From the NCBI RefSeq assembly GCF_005434975.1, contig NZ_SKCJ01000001.1, forward strand, positions 434,001 to 498,000: a stretch of 64,000 bases of DNA, in the 5' to 3' direction. Source of the stretch: Parerythrobacter lutipelagi (GTDB taxonomy: Bacteria > Pseudomonadota > Alphaproteobacteria > Sphingomonadales > Sphingomonadaceae). The position numbers were made by a program, and so were the translations under genes. The notes under the pieces were generated by a model that saw only the letters and a list, made by a program, of their open reading frames with translations, searched no databases and was not told the origin of the DNA. Shown in pieces: positions 19,749-29,180 of this stretch. The stretch's first letter is position 1, and every line of letters starts with the position of its first letter.

Positions 19749-22664
19749 ATGCGTAATTCACTTGCCACCGCAAGCCTTGCAGCCATCGCGCTTTCGCTCA
19801 GCGCGAGCCCGGCATTTGCCGATGGGCACATGGACGGTGCGATGCATTCTGCCGACGATGCGATGGCCGAGCCGGCCCCGCTATCCGACCTGATCAACGA
19901 AGTCTCGATTCCCTACGACCAGTTCGAACTCGACAACGGCCTGACCGTGCTCGTCCACGAAGACCGCAAAGCGCCGGTCGTCGGCGTGAGCGTGTGGTAC
20001 AATGTCGGCTCCAAACATGAGCCCGAAGGCAAGACCGGTTTCGCCCATTTGTTCGAACATCTGATGTTCAATGGCAGCGAGAACGCCCCGGGCGATTTTT
20101 TCGAGCCGCTGCAGCAGGTCGGCGCGACCGATTTCAACGGCACCACCTGGTTCGACCGGACAAATTATTTCGAGACCGTCCCGACCGGCGCGCTCGACCG
20201 CGCATTGATGCTGGAAAGCGACCGGATGGGCTACCTGCTTGGCGCGGTGACGCAGGAAAAGCTCGATAACCAGATCGGCGTGGTCCAGAACGAAAAGCGT
20301 CAGGGTGACAACAACCCTTACGGTCTGGTCGAATACGAACAGTTGGAAAACCTTTACCCTTCGGGTCATCCCTATCACCACTCGACCATCGGCTCGATGG
20401 CCGACCTTTCCAGCGCGACGCTGGAAGACGTGAAGCAGTGGTTCCGTGACAATTACGGGCCGAACAACGCGGTTCTGGTGCTGGCGGGCGATATCGACAC
20501 CGCCACCGCACGAGAGAAAGTCACCAAATGGTTCGGCGCGATCAAGCGCGGGCCGGAGACTCGCGCCGTCGACGCGCCAGAACCCATGCTCCCGGCCAAC
20601 AAGAGCAAGACAATCTACGATCAGGTTGCGACCACGCGCATCTACCGGATGTGGGCGGTGCCCGGTCTGGATGATCCGCAGTACCTGCCGCTTTCAGCCG
20701 GTGCGATTGTGCTCGGCGGCCTCGCTTCCTCGCGGCTCGACAACAGCCTGGTGCGCGAGAAACAGATGGCCGTGCGCGTCTCGGCAAGTGCGCAAATTTT
20801 CGCGCAATCCGGTCAGTTGGTCGTTTTTGCGGATGCGGCACCGGGGCAGGATCCCGATGCGGTGGCTGAAGCACTCGATGCCGAAATCGCCAAATTCATG
20901 ATCGAAGGTCCGACGCAGGACGAGCTTGACCGCGCGTTGATGACATATGCTGCCGGGCAGATCCGGGGCCTGGAGCAGGTCGGCGGGTTTAGCGGCAAGG
21001 CACCAACCCTGGCCGAAGGTCTGCTCTATCAGGGCGACGCGGCCTCTTATCGCAAGGAATTGGATCGCGCGGCGAAGTTGACACCGCAGGAAGTGCGCGA
21101 CGTCACCGCCAGCTGGATGGCGCGTCCGGTGTTCGAATTGCGGGTCGAACCCGGCGAGCGTCAGGAAGGCGGCGAAGACCGCGGCGGTTTCTTCTTCGGT
21201 AGCGGCGACGAAACCGGGCTCGCCGGCCCGGCATTTTATCGAAGCCCGTTCATGCTGCAGGGCGGTAGCGCCGTGGCCGAAGCCGACCGGTCCGAGCTGC
21301 CCGAAGTCGGCGAACTCAAGCCACTCGATTTCCCCGATATCGAGCGCGCAACCCTGTCGAACGGAATGGAAGTCTATTTTGCCCGCCGTGCCGCTGCGCC
21401 GGTGGTCAGCGTTCGGGTCGATTTCGATGCCGGCTATGCGGCCGATCCGCGTGATCGCCTCGGGCTCTCCTCGCTCATGCTGCAGGCAATGGATGAAGGC
21501 ACCATGTCGCTCGATTCTACCGCACTCGCGATCGCGAAAGAACGCTACGGCCTCCAACTGGGCGGCGGAGCAAATGCCGACTCGACTTTCTTCACGCTCA
21601 ATACGCTGGCCCCCAACCTCTCGCCCTCACTCGATCTGTTGGCCGATTACATCCGCAATCCAGCTTTCAGCGAAACAGATCTCGAGCGCGTTCGCACTCA
21701 GCAGCTGACCCGCATCCGCAACGAGATGAACAATCCCGGGGCAATCGGCCAGCGGGCTCTGGCACCAATCCTGTTCGGCATGGACCATCCCTACGGGATG
21801 CCGCCCAGCGGCACAGGCGACACAGCGGTCGTTGAGTCGCTGACCACGCAGGACCTGCGGGATTTCCATCAGATGTGGATGCGCCCCGACAATGCGAAGG
21901 TGTTTGTCGTCGGCGATACGACGCTGTCCGAAGCAACGGCTTTGCTGGAGAAAAGCTTCGGTGGGTGGCAGGCACCCGCCGTGACCGCACCGGTCAAATC
22001 CTATGCTGCTCCGATCCCGGTACAGGATGCCTCGCGCATCGTGCTGATAAACCGCCCGAACTCGCCACAATCGGTAATCCTTGGCGGGCGTGTGCTCGAA
22101 GCCAAGGGGACAGACGATAACATCGTGTTGAGCGCTGCCAACGAAGTGTTCGGCGGCAGCTTCCTCAGCCGGATCAACATGAATCTGCGTGAGACCAAGG
22201 GCTGGTCCTATGGCGTGCGCAGCATCGTGCAGCAGCCGAGGGATCGCACCAGTTTCCTGATCTATGCACCGGTGCAGGCCGACCGGACCGGGGATTCGAT
22301 CAGCGAATTGCTCAGCGACCTTAACGCCTATGTCGGCGGCGAGGGTGTGACCGAGGAAGAGCTGACGCGCCTGATCAATGGCAATGTCCGCGAGCTCCCC
22401 GGTCAGTTCGAAACCAGCCGCGATGTGCTTGGCGGAATCGTCAACATCATCAATGACAAGCGGCCGGACAATTATTACGAAACGCTGGCCGCGAAATACT
22501 CGGCCCTGACCGCCGATCAGCTCGATGCGGAAGCCCTGTCCAACTTCACCGGCGATGATCTGGTGTTCGTAATTGTCGGCGATGCTACGGTGGTCGAACC
22601 TCAGCTCGAAGCGCTCGGCCTGCCGGTCGAAGTTCGCCAGTTGGAGGGAACGGACGAGGAGTGA
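19749..22664 (+). CDS. exported M16 family zinc metallopeptidase with two M16 modules
   Basis: 971 residues. Signal peptide cleaves near SPAFADG. First module has the inverted zinc motif HLFEH (100-104) and the distal Glu at 182 in QNEKRQ, so it is the active half. The second module (from about 530, beginning GMEVYFARRAAAPVVSVRVDF) lacks HxxEH and has the substrate-embracing role usual in two-domain M16 enzymes. The peptidase is expected in the periplasm, degrading oligopeptides. It probably shares an operon with the acylase upstream and the small protein 74 bp downstream. Confidence 0.92.
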   Translation: MRNSLATASLAAIALSLSASPAFADGHMDGAMHSADDAMAEPAPLSDLINEVSIPYDQFELDNGLTVLVHEDRKAPVVGVSVWYNVGSKHEPEGKTGFAHLFEHLMFNGSENAPGDFFEPLQQVGATDFNGTTWFDRTNYFETVPTGALDRALMLESDRMGYLLGAVTQEKLDNQIGVVQNEKRQGDNNPYGLVEYEQLENLYPSGHPYHHSTIGSMADLSSATLEDVKQWFRDNYGPNNAVLVLAGDIDTATAREKVTKWFGAIKRGPETRAVDAPEPMLPANKSKTIYDQVATTRIYRMWAVPGLDDPQYLPLSAGAIVLGGLASSRLDNSLVREKQMAVRVSASAQIFAQSGQLVVFADAAPGQDPDAVAEALDAEIAKFMIEGPTQDELDRALMTYAAGQIRGLEQVGGFSGKAPTLAEGLLYQGDAASYRKELDRAAKLTPQEVRDVTASWMARPVFELRVEPGERQEGGEDRGGFFFGSGDETGLAGPAFYRSPFMLQGGSAVAEADRSELPEVGELKPLDFPDIERATLSNGMEVYFARRAAAPVVSVRVDFDAGYAADPRDRLGLSSLMLQAMDEGTMSLDSTALAIAKERYGLQLGGGANADSTFFTLNTLAPNLSPSLDLLADYIRNPAFSETDLERVRTQQLTRIRNEMNNPGAIGQRALAPILFGMDHPYGMPPSGTGDTAVVESLTTQDLRDFHQMWMRPDNAKVFVVGDTTLSEATALLEKSFGGWQAPAVTAPVKSYAAPIPVQDASRIVLINRPNSPQSVILGGRVLEAKGTDDNIVLSAANEVFGGSFLSRINMNLRETKGWSYGVRSIVQQPRDRTSFLIYAPVQADRTGDSISELLSDLNAYVGGEGVTEEELTRLINGNVRELPGQFETSRDVLGGIVNIINDKRPDNYYETLAAKYSALTADQLDAEALSNFTGDDLVFVIVGDATVVEPQLEALGLPVEVRQLEGTDEE

Positions 22665-22737
22665 ACTCGTTGACATCAGTGTAAGCAGGGGCGATGCAGC
22701 CCCCGCGAATTTTGACGCACACACTAAGGAGATACGC

Positions 22738-23043
22738 ATGTCTGTTGCAGGAACCTACGATACCGTTGTGAAGAGCCCGATGGGTGACCAGAAGGGCACC
22801 TTTACCGTAGTCCCCGGCGACGACGGCAACACCTTCACCGGCTCGATGGCCGGCGGCATGGGCAGCATGGACGTGTCCGACGGCAAGATCGACGGCGACA
22901 CGCTGACCTGGAAGATGAACATGACCGTCCCGATGCCGATGGAGCTCAATTGCGAAGCGACCGTCAACGGCGACCAGATGACCGGCAAGGTCAACGCGGG
23001 CGCATTCGGCGACATGGCGCTGACCGGCGAAAAGCAGGGCTGA
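22738..23043 (+). CDS. small conserved protein of unknown function (101 aa)
   Basis: ATG at 22738 lies six bases after a perfect AAGGAG. The product is 101 residues, with no signal peptide, rich in Gly, Met and Asp, and mostly short strands: SVAGTYDTVVKSPMG, GTFTVVPGDDG, TFTGSMAGG, GDTLTWKMNM, GKVNAGAFGDMALTG. The pattern (repeat of short beta hairpins, ending in a G-T-loop) suggests a small beta-barrel or sandwich resembling domains that follow aminopeptidases or sit alone in Sphingomonadales. No function can be assigned. Same strand as the M16 gene and followed by a terminator. Confidence 0.8.
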   Translation: MSVAGTYDTVVKSPMGDQKGTFTVVPGDDGNTFTGSMAGGMGSMDVSDGKIDGDTLTWKMNMTVPMPMELNCEATVNGDQMTGKVNAGAFGDMALTGEKQG

Positions 23044-23071
23044 CACCCTCGCTCTACGCGAACGCATTCAG

Positions 23072-23107
23072 AGGGCCGCCCGGAGCAATCCTGGCGGCCC
23101 TTTTCGT
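23072..23107 (+). terminator. intrinsic terminator, copy 1 of a 36-bp direct repeat
   Basis: Arms GGGCCGCC (23073-23080) and GGCGGCCC (23093-23100) with a 12-base loop and T4 then CG. The whole 36-bp element recurs at 23978-24013 with only two mismatches, one on either side of the lipoprotein gene. Confidence 0.85.
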
Positions 23108-23262
23108 ATCGGTTGAGCATTTCCCTTGCGAAAGTACTCGCCGCCTTCAGTGCAGAAATACGATAAACGGTTTTAGATCGAAAATCGGGGCTCGGCTCAA
23201 TTGACTTTCTTACTATTACTCTCAAGAAACAGCATACTTCGAGTTTCCAATGGGGGTTTAAG

Positions 23263-23970
23263 ATGCGTTCAACTTTGATGATTTTTGCTGCAATATCACT
23301 TGCGGGATGCGCTACGGTCAAAAATAACTATGTGCCTCGCACCGAACAGATCAGTTTCCCTGCGCTCAACGTTGAACAGACCGCTACGATCGGCGACAAA
23401 ATGCTTGAGCAAGGCACCGCGACAACGACCAAAGGGGTGTTCCTTCCGCGTCAGAATAACATCAGCGGGGTGGTCCTGAGTCAAGGTTTTTACCCGCAAA
23501 CGGGCGAAGATGACGAGCACGTATTTACTAGATTTGCCATCGGCAGTAGCGATCCCAATATGGGACAAGTTACCTTGCAGGGAGGCGTGTTCAATCAGAA
23601 TACTTATCCCCAAGGTATAAGATTTGAAAAAGAGAACCAAAAAACCTGTGTTGTTGTTCCAGGAGTATACGGTATATCACAAAACGTATGTGACACCGAG
23701 TATTCATACGAGTTCACTGAACGGCCAATAATTTCTCAAAACAACTTTCAACAAACGTTGATATATAGTGGGCGAGTAGGGGACCGTATCCGTGTGAGCT
23801 ATCGAGAGTTTTCAGGAAATATGGCAAGAGCTGCGTTCACCAATGAGGCAGAATATGACCTAAGCAAGTCCGACATGATTGCCTATAAGGGGGCAAAGAT
23901 ACGCATCATTGATGCCAATAATGAGCAGATTCGATACGAAGTGCTATCGAATTTCAACCTCACGAATTAA
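23263..23970 (+). CDS. lipoprotein of unknown function, AT-rich gene
   Basis: 235 residues. The N-terminus is a type II signal peptide with lipobox LAGC (13-16), so the mature protein is lipid-anchored. The rest is beta-rich and unrecognised, with one possible disulfide pair (KTCVVVP and QNVCDTE). ATG is 7 bases after GGGGG. Base use is unlike the neighbours: line 23701 is 35% and line 23641 is 42% G+C by count, against 60% in line 22321 of the M16 gene. The gene and its leader are bracketed by two copies of a 36-bp terminator, which suggests horizontal acquisition. Confidence 0.85.
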   Translation: MRSTLMIFAAISLAGCATVKNNYVPRTEQISFPALNVEQTATIGDKMLEQGTATTTKGVFLPRQNNISGVVLSQGFYPQTGEDDEHVFTRFAIGSSDPNMGQVTLQGGVFNQNTYPQGIRFEKENQKTCVVVPGVYGISQNVCDTEYSYEFTERPIISQNNFQQTLIYSGRVGDRIRVSYREFSGNMARAAFTNEAEYDLSKSDMIAYKGAKIRIIDANNEQIRYEVLSNFNLTN

Positions 23971-23977
23971 GCTTAGA

Positions 23978-24013
23978 AGGGCCGCGCGGAGCAATCCTGA
24001 CGGCCCTTTTCGT
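23978..24013. terminator. intrinsic terminator, copy 2 of the 36-bp direct repeat
   Basis: 34 of 36 bases match copy 1 (differences: C/G at the ninth base and G/A at base 23). Arms GGGCCG and CGGCCC with T4. It lies between the lipoprotein stop and the convergent trmL stop and could serve both. Confidence 0.85.
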
Positions 24014-24039
24014 TGACCAATCACGCGGGCGATACTGGC

Positions 24040-24495
24040 CTAGATGTGGTGCTTTACCGCTTGGTATGCAGCGGCCGCAACCGTGTTGGCGAGGTTGAGC
24101 GAGCGGACCTTGTCTGACCGCATCGGCAGGCTCACGAGCTGCTCGCGGTAAGCCTCGACGATCTGGGGTGGCAATCCCTTCGTCTCGCGTCCGAACACGA
24201 GATAGGCGTCATCCGGGTAGTCGGGTTGGTAGAAACTGCGGGTCGCATATTCCTCGAACAGGTAAAGCTGGTCGGCGCGCGGGACGCGTTCCTGCAAAAA
24301 GGCGTCCCAGCTGGCGAACTCGACCAGCTTTATATGTGGCCAGTAGTCGAGCCCGCTGCGTTTCACCCGCTTGTCCGAGATGTCGAAGCCAAGCGGGTGG
24401 ATGAGCACCAGCTCCATGTCGAGCGCGACGCAGGTGCGCCCGATCGCGCCGGTGTTGCCGGGGATTTCGGGATGGACGAGGACGATGGAGGTCAT
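24040..24495 (-). CDS. trmL: tRNA (cytidine(34)-2'-O)-methyltransferase, TrmL
   Basis: 151 residues, the full size of this SPOUT-class enzyme, which methylates the 2'-OH of the wobble base in tRNA-Leu isoacceptors using SAM. Conserved trefoil-knot motifs are present: N-terminal VLVHPEIPGNTGAIGRTC, middle LVFGRETKGLP and C-terminal RSLNLANTVAAAAYQ. ATG 24495 follows the gatB stop by 27 bases on the same strand, so it is likely the last gene of the gatCAB operon. A terminator repeat lies just downstream. Confidence 0.95.
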   Translation of the reverse strand: MTSIVLVHPEIPGNTGAIGRTCVALDMELVLIHPLGFDISDKRVKRSGLDYWPHIKLVEFASWDAFLQERVPRADQLYLFEEYATRSFYQPDYPDDAYLVFGRETKGLPPQIVEAYREQLVSLPMRSDKVRSLNLANTVAAAAYQAVKHHI

Positions 24496-24522
24496 CGCCT
24501 TCCCTTTCTCACTGCCAATCGC

Positions 24523-26025
24523 TCAGCCGTCCAGCTTGCCCTTCAGGATCTGGTTGACCACCGCCGGGTTGGCCTTGCCCTGCATCGCCTTCATCGTCTG
24601 GCCGACGAAGAAGCCGAAGAGCTTGTCCTTGCCGCCGCGGTATTCCTCGACTTTGTCGCCATTGGCAGCAATAATCGCGTCGATCGCAGCTTCGATCGCG
24701 CCGGTGTCGCTGACCTGTTTGAGGCCTTCGCTATCGGCGATTTCGTCAGGCGCGCGGCCGTCACGCAGAACGATTTCGTAGATTTCTTTCGCCTGCCCGC
24801 CGCTGATTTCGCCGGCGTCCTGCATCTTGAGGATGCTGGCCTGCGCTTCGGCAGTGGCGTTGGCGGGATTGGCCTCATCGCCGAGCGACTTCATCACGCC
24901 CGGCGCGACTGAGAGCGACCAATTGGCGACCTGTGTCGCAACGGCCTTCTCCGGCTTGCCGATGGCGCTGGCGGTGGCACCGAGCAGCGTCTCGAAGCGG
25001 GCGAAGGTTTCCACCTCGGCAGTCAGTTCGCGGGCATTGTAAGGCGTCAGGCCCAGCTCGCTTTCGTACCGCGCGCGCTTGGCATCGGGCAATTCCGGCA
25101 GGCTGGCGCGGCATTCATCAAGGAAGCTGTCTTCCAGCTCCAGCGGCAAGAGATCGGGATCGGGGAAGTAGCGATAATCATGCGCGTCTTCCTTGCTCCG
25201 CATCGAACGTGTGGTGCCGCTGGCAACATCGAACAGGCGCGTTTCCTGCACCACCGTGCCGCCGTCTTCGATCAGGTCGACCTGACGGTTCGCCTCATGC
25301 TCGATCACCTGCATCACGAAGCGGACCGAGTTGACGTTCTTCGTTTCAGTGCGGGTGCCGAGTTCCGGGTCACCGACCTTGCGCACGCTGACATTCACAT
25401 CGGCCCGCATGGAGCCTTCTTCCATGTTCCCGTCGCACGATCCGACATAGCGCAGGATCGAACGAAGCTTGCGAACATAGGCTCCGGCTTCGGCGGGTGA
25501 AGTCATATCCGGCTTGGAGACGATCTCCATCAGCGCGACGCCGCACCGGTTGAGATCGACATAGGACATGGTCGGATGCTGATCATGCATCAGCTTGCCC
25601 GCATCCTGCTCGACATGAATCCGCTCGATCCCGATCACCTTGTCTTGCGGGATACCGCCTTTCTCGTCGGCATCGATCAGCAGCTGACCCTCGCCCACGA
25701 TGGGGTGATAGAGCTGCGAAATCTGGTAGCCTTGCGGCAGATCGGCATAGAAGTAGTTCTTGCGGTCGAACCGGCTGTATTTGTTGATCTGCGCCTCGAT
25801 CGCCATCCCGGTGCGCACCGCCTGACGGATGCACTCGGCATTCGGCACCGGCAGCATCCCCGGCATCGCCGCGTCGATCAGGCTGACATTGCAGTTGGGT
25901 TCCGAACCGAATTCGGTCGAAGCGCCGCTGAACAGCTTGGCGTGTGACGTGACCTGCGCATGGACCTCGAGGCCGATCACGACCTCCCATTCGCCCGTTG
26001 CGCCCTGAATGCGGTAGCTACTCAT
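24523..26025 (-). CDS. gatB: aspartyl/glutamyl-tRNA amidotransferase subunit B
   Basis: About 500 residues. N-terminal cradle domain ([41 protein letters not shown]) and C-terminal YqeY-like helical domain (QVANWSLS to [10 protein letters not shown]) are complete. GatB holds the tRNA and kinase-like site of the GatCAB amidotransferase, which converts misacylated Glu-tRNA(Gln) or Asp-tRNA(Asn) in the cytoplasm. ATG 26025 gives the usual N-terminus; the frame also has ATG 26043, and both overlap or abut the end of the small membrane protein gene (stop 26018-26020). Confidence 0.96.
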   Translation of the reverse strand: MSSYRIQGATGEWEVVIGLEVHAQVTSHAKLFSGASTEFGSEPNCNVSLIDAAMPGMLPVPNAECIRQAVRTGMAIEAQINKYSRFDRKNYFYADLPQGYQISQLYHPIVGEGQLLIDADEKGGIPQDKVIGIERIHVEQDAGKLMHDQHPTMSYVDLNRCGVALMEIVSKPDMTSPAEAGAYVRKLRSILRYVGSCDGNMEEGSMRADVNVSVRKVGDPELGTRTETKNVNSVRFVMQVIEHEANRQVDLIEDGGTVVQETRLFDVASGTTRSMRSKEDAHDYRYFPDPDLLPLELEDSFLDECRASLPELPDAKRARYESELGLTPYNARELTAEVETFARFETLLGATASAIGKPEKAVATQVANWSLSVAPGVMKSLGDEANPANATAEAQASILKMQDAGEISGGQAKEIYEIVLRDGRAPDEIADSEGLKQVSDTGAIEAAIDAIIAANGDKVEEYRGGKDKLFGFFVGQTMKAMQGKANPAVVNQILKGKLDG

Positions 26026-26230
26026 CGTTCGTTTTCCGCTCATTCTGACTGTTGCTGTCTATCTTCTGCGCCGGGACAACCGGTCCGGGTGGTGGCGGTT
26101 TGTCGTCGGCGATAGGCTTTCCCGTGGTGCTATCGAAACGTGCTTCGCCGTATTCGATCTTGCGCGACATCACGAAGGCAAGAATGACCAGCGCGATGAG
26201 CGAGCCGAACAGGATCAGCATGAAAAGCAT
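26018..26230 (-). CDS. small single-pass membrane protein inside the gat operon
   Basis: 70 residues from ATG 26230, which shares the T of the gatA stop (TAATG), a sign of coupled translation. One N-terminal membrane helix ([22 protein letters not shown]) is followed by a basic stop-transfer residue and a hydrophilic, Pro-rich tail ([13 protein letters not shown]) on the cytoplasmic side. Its stop overlaps the gatB start region. No family recognised and no obvious tie to tRNA amidation; it may tether something or simply be a conserved passenger. Confidence 0.7.
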   Translation of the reverse strand: MLFMLILFGSLIALVILAFVMSRKIEYGEARFDSTTGKPIADDKPPPPGPVVPAQKIDSNSQNERKTNDE

Positions 26231-27711
26231 TACCACCACTTCTCCGGTTTCGCGTCGAACCCCGCACGCTGCTGGATGGCTAGACCCGCATTCAGCACGC
26301 CCTGTTCGTCGAACGCTTTGCCGACCAGCTGGAGGCCGAGCGGCAGGCCGTCGGCGTTGAGCATCGCGGGGACGCTCATCGCGGGCAGGCCCGCCAGTGA
26401 TGCCGGCACGGCGAACACATCGTTGAGGTACATCGCCAGCGGATCGTCGCTCTTGTCACCCAGCGGGAAGCTGGCGGTCGGTGTCGTCGGAGCGAGGACA
26501 AGGTCGCACTCGGCCCAAGCGTTCTCGAAATCGCGCGCCACCAGCGCGCGAACCTTCTGTGCCTGGTTGTAGTAGGCATCGTAGAAACCTGCCGAGAGCA
26601 CATAGGTGCCGATCAGCACGCGGCGCTTCACCTCGTCGCCAAAACCCTCTTCGCGGGTCGCGGCGTACATGTCCTGCAGTCCTGCGCCCTCCGGCAGATC
26701 GCGCAGGCCGTACCGCACGCCGTCATAGCGCGCGAGGTTGGACGATGCCTCTGCCGGGGCGATGATGTAATAGGCGGGCAGCGCATATTTGGTGTGCGGC
26801 AGCGAGATGTCGACGATCTCCGCGCCCGCATCGCGCAGCCATGCCTTGCCCTGCTCCCATGACTTGAGGATTTCCTCGTCCGTGCCGTCCATCCGGTATT
26901 CGCGCGGGATGCCGACTTTCTTGCCCTTGAGGTCCGCTGACAGCGCGGCTTCCCAGTTGGGTACATCCATCTGGAGACTGGTCGAATCCTTCGGATCGAA
27001 ACCGGCCATGGCTTCGAGCATGATCGCGCAATCCTCGACACTGCGCGCCATCGGCCCCGCCTGATCGAGGCTGCTGGCGAAAGCGACGACGCCCCAGCGC
27101 GAACAGCGGCCATAGGTTGGCTTGATCCCGCAGATGCCGGTGAATGCCGCAGGCTGACGGATCGAACCGCCGGTGTCGGTGCCGGTCGCCGCCGGCGCAA
27201 TGCGCGCGGCAACTGCGGTGGAGGAACCACCCGAAGAACCGCCCGGGCTCATCGCGGCGTTGCTGCCTTCCTTGCGCCACGGAGAGGAGACATTGCCGAA
27301 ATAGCTGGTCTCGTTCGACGAGCCCATCGCGAACTGGTCGAGATTGAGCTTACCGAGCATCCCGGCACCTGCATCCCACAGATTCTGCGAAACAGTGCTT
27401 TCGTATTGCGGAGTGAAACCTTCAAGGATGTGGCTGGCCGCCGTGGTCTGCACGCCGTTGGTGCAAAACAGGTCCTTCATGCCGATGGGCACTCCGGCCA
27501 TGGCACCCAAATCCTTGCCCGCCGCGCGCGTTGCATCGACAGCATCGGCAGCGGCCAGAGCGTGGTCGGGCGTGGTGACGATAAAGGCATTCAGGCTGGC
27601 CGCAGCCTCAACCGCCGCGTTGAAGCTTTCCGCTACTTCGCGCGCGGTGAAGGAACCACCGGCCACTCCGTCGCGGATGTCCTTGACGCCCAGTGCAGTG
27701 AAATCGGTCAT
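26230..27711 (-). CDS. gatA: aspartyl/glutamyl-tRNA amidotransferase subunit A
   Basis: 493 residues, standard length. Amidase-signature triad visible: Lys79 in GMKDLF, cis-Ser159 in PGGSSGGSS and nucleophile Ser183 in [11 protein letters not shown]. GatA releases ammonia from glutamine for the transamidation done with GatB. Its ATG overlaps the gatC stop (TAATG) and its stop overlaps the next small gene, so gatC-gatA-small gene-gatB are translationally coupled on the minus strand. Confidence 0.97.
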   Translation of the reverse strand: MTDFTALGVKDIRDGVAGGSFTAREVAESFNAAVEAAASLNAFIVTTPDHALAAADAVDATRAAGKDLGAMAGVPIGMKDLFCTNGVQTTAASHILEGFTPQYESTVSQNLWDAGAGMLGKLNLDQFAMGSSNETSYFGNVSSPWRKEGSNAAMSPGGSSGGSSTAVAARIAPAATGTDTGGSIRQPAAFTGICGIKPTYGRCSRWGVVAFASSLDQAGPMARSVEDCAIMLEAMAGFDPKDSTSLQMDVPNWEAALSADLKGKKVGIPREYRMDGTDEEILKSWEQGKAWLRDAGAEIVDISLPHTKYALPAYYIIAPAEASSNLARYDGVRYGLRDLPEGAGLQDMYAATREEGFGDEVKRRVLIGTYVLSAGFYDAYYNQAQKVRALVARDFENAWAECDLVLAPTTPTASFPLGDKSDDPLAMYLNDVFAVPASLAGLPAMSVPAMLNADGLPLGLQLVGKAFDEQGVLNAGLAIQQRAGFDAKPEKWW

Positions 27712-28013
27712 TATTCGATCACCTTCGGCACCCCGAAGAAGCCGTGTTCGGCCACCGGTGCGTTCGCGAGTATATCGTCGCGGCGATTGCCGCCGGTCTT
27801 GGGGTCGGCATCGACTTCATCGGCGCGCAGACGCAGCGTGTTGGGGATGACAGCGGTCATCGGTTCGACTTGCGAAGTGTCGACCTCGCCCAATTGCTCG
27901 ACCCAGTCGAGAATGCCGGACAGCTCAGGCGCCATCCGGTCGAGCTCCTCGTCGGTCATCTTGATACGCGCCAGCGAGGCGATTTTCGCCACAGTGGCCC
28001 TGTCGATTGACAT
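27711..28013 (-). CDS. gatC: aspartyl/glutamyl-tRNA amidotransferase subunit C
   Basis: 100 residues, usual size. Starts [17 protein letters not shown] and contains the typical [12 protein letters not shown] and the loop VEPMTA...LRLRADEV that wraps GatA; ends in the conserved [12 protein letters not shown]. GatC stabilises the GatA-GatB complex. First gene of the gat operon; its upstream side faces the FKBP isomerase gene at 97 bases. Confidence 0.96.
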   Translation of the reverse strand: MSIDRATVAKIASLARIKMTDEELDRMAPELSGILDWVEQLGEVDTSQVEPMTAVIPNTLRLRADEVDADPKTGGNRRDDILANAPVAEHGFFGVPKVIE

Positions 28014-28110
28014 AGCGTTTTTCCCTATCGGAAATTCAAACGAATACAGGCCGCCGCGCTAGCAGCGGCCCGATACGGCTTCAAGCAGCACTGCACCCCA
28101 ACCGGATGCC

Positions 28111-28677
28111 TTATTGCGGCGGTTGGCCCGGCATCTGCTGCGGCGGCCCGCCCGGAGGTCCGCCTTCCGCGCCCTGCTGTTGCTGCTGCATCATCTGCTG
28201 CATCATCTGCATCCGCATCTGGTAATCCTCGCCGCTCATGAATTCGAGCATCTCGATCTCGAAGACGAGGTCCGAACCGCCCGGAATGACAACTTCACCA
28301 GTCTGCGGGTTGCGCCGGTCTTCTGCGCCGTAACCCTTTTCAGACGGGATAGTCATTTCGTATTTGCCGCCCTTCTGCATCTTGACCGCCCCTTCGGCAA
28401 AGCCGGGGATCATCTGGTCGAGCGGCAGCGGCACCGCCTGTCCTTCATCGAACACGGTGCCGTCTTGCAGCTTGCCGACATAATTCACCAGCACGACATC
28501 GGTAGCCGCCGGGTTCGGGCCGCTACCGGCGGTCAGCTCGTCAACTTTCACGCCCGCAGGCACGGCGGCCCAGGCAAGGCCGGCACCGGCAAGGATCGCG
28601 ATGATCACGCCGAGCCACAGCTTCACGAGCGAGCCTTTGGCGATGGGTTGAAGCGGAACGCGGGTGACTTCGGTCAT
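28111..28677 (-). CDS. membrane-anchored FKBP-type peptidyl-prolyl cis-trans isomerase with Met/Gln-rich tail
   Basis: 188 residues from ATG 28677 (AGGA upstream; the longer frame to 28725 is not needed). Residues about 20-40 form one membrane helix (KLWLGVIIAILAGAGLAW), placing the rest in the periplasm. The FKBP domain shows VLVNYVGKLQDGTVFDEG, PLPLDQMIPGFAEG, MTIPSEKGYG and DLVFEIEMLEF, so proline isomerase activity is expected. The last 35 residues are unusual: a run rich in Met and Gln followed by Gly/Pro repeats (GGPPGGPPQQMPGQPPQ). Lies between rpsU (with a terminator) and gatC. Confidence 0.92.
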   Translation of the reverse strand: MTEVTRVPLQPIAKGSLVKLWLGVIIAILAGAGLAWAAVPAGVKVDELTAGSGPNPAATDVVLVNYVGKLQDGTVFDEGQAVPLPLDQMIPGFAEGAVKMQKGGKYEMTIPSEKGYGAEDRRNPQTGEVVIPGGSDLVFEIEMLEFMSGEDYQMRMQMMQQMMQQQQQGAEGGPPGGPPQQMPGQPPQ

Positions 28678-28706
28678 GGGGCAGGTCCTGTTTGTGCGCC
28701 GGATAG

Positions 28707-28735
28707 CAAAAGGGCGCGGAATCACTCCGCGCCCT
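28707..28735 (-). terminator. intrinsic terminator of rpsU
   Basis: On the minus strand AGGGCGCGGA (28735-28726) pairs perfectly with TCCGCGCCCT (28720-28711) around GTGAT and is followed by TTTTGC. It lies 34 bases after the rpsU stop. Confidence 0.8.
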
Positions 28736-28768
28736 GATGGCTTAACAATGCTGTGGGTTCAAGCCGTC

Positions 28769-28975
28769 TTACTTGATGCCGTCACGTTCCATACGCTTGC
28801 GCTCCATCTTGCGGGCGCGGCGCACGGCAGCAGCTTTTTCGCGAGCGCGCTTTTCGCTCGGCTTTTCGTAGTGGCGACGCAGCTTCATTTCGCGATACAC
28901 GCCTTCGCGCTGCAGCTTCTTCTTGAGCGCGCGCAGGGCCTGGTCGACATTGTTATCGCGAACGATGATCTGCAT
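28769..28975 (-). CDS. rpsU: 30S ribosomal protein S21
   Basis: 68 residues from ATG 28975, usual length. Starts [25 protein letters not shown] and contains the conserved [23 protein letters not shown], ending in a basic tail. S21 sits on the 30S platform near the anti-Shine-Dalgarno region. The frame is open three codons further upstream, but M-Q-I-I is the family start. Monocistronic, with its own terminator. Confidence 0.97.
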   Translation of the reverse strand: MQIIVRDNNVDQALRALKKKLQREGVYREMKLRRHYEKPSEKRAREKAAAVRRARKMERKRMERDGIK

Positions 28976-29180
28976 AAAATCCACTACCTCACAGCAATCG
29001 GCAAGAGCCCGCCTAAGCGCGGGATATACCGCTATAAAAACAACGAAAATTGGGCCGAATCCGTTCCGGACCAGCTCGAACAGAGGCGCACCTAGTTAAC
29101 TTGCCGGACAAAAGCAAGCTTTGAGACGCGTTGTCAGAGGCGCATTCAATACCCGAAAAACCCTCATAAGTCGAATCGAA

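Noticed and set aside
23201-23240. sigma-70 promoter TTGACT before the lipoprotein gene
   Set aside because: No -10 element at 16-18 bases; CATACT lies 26 bases away. Left unassigned.
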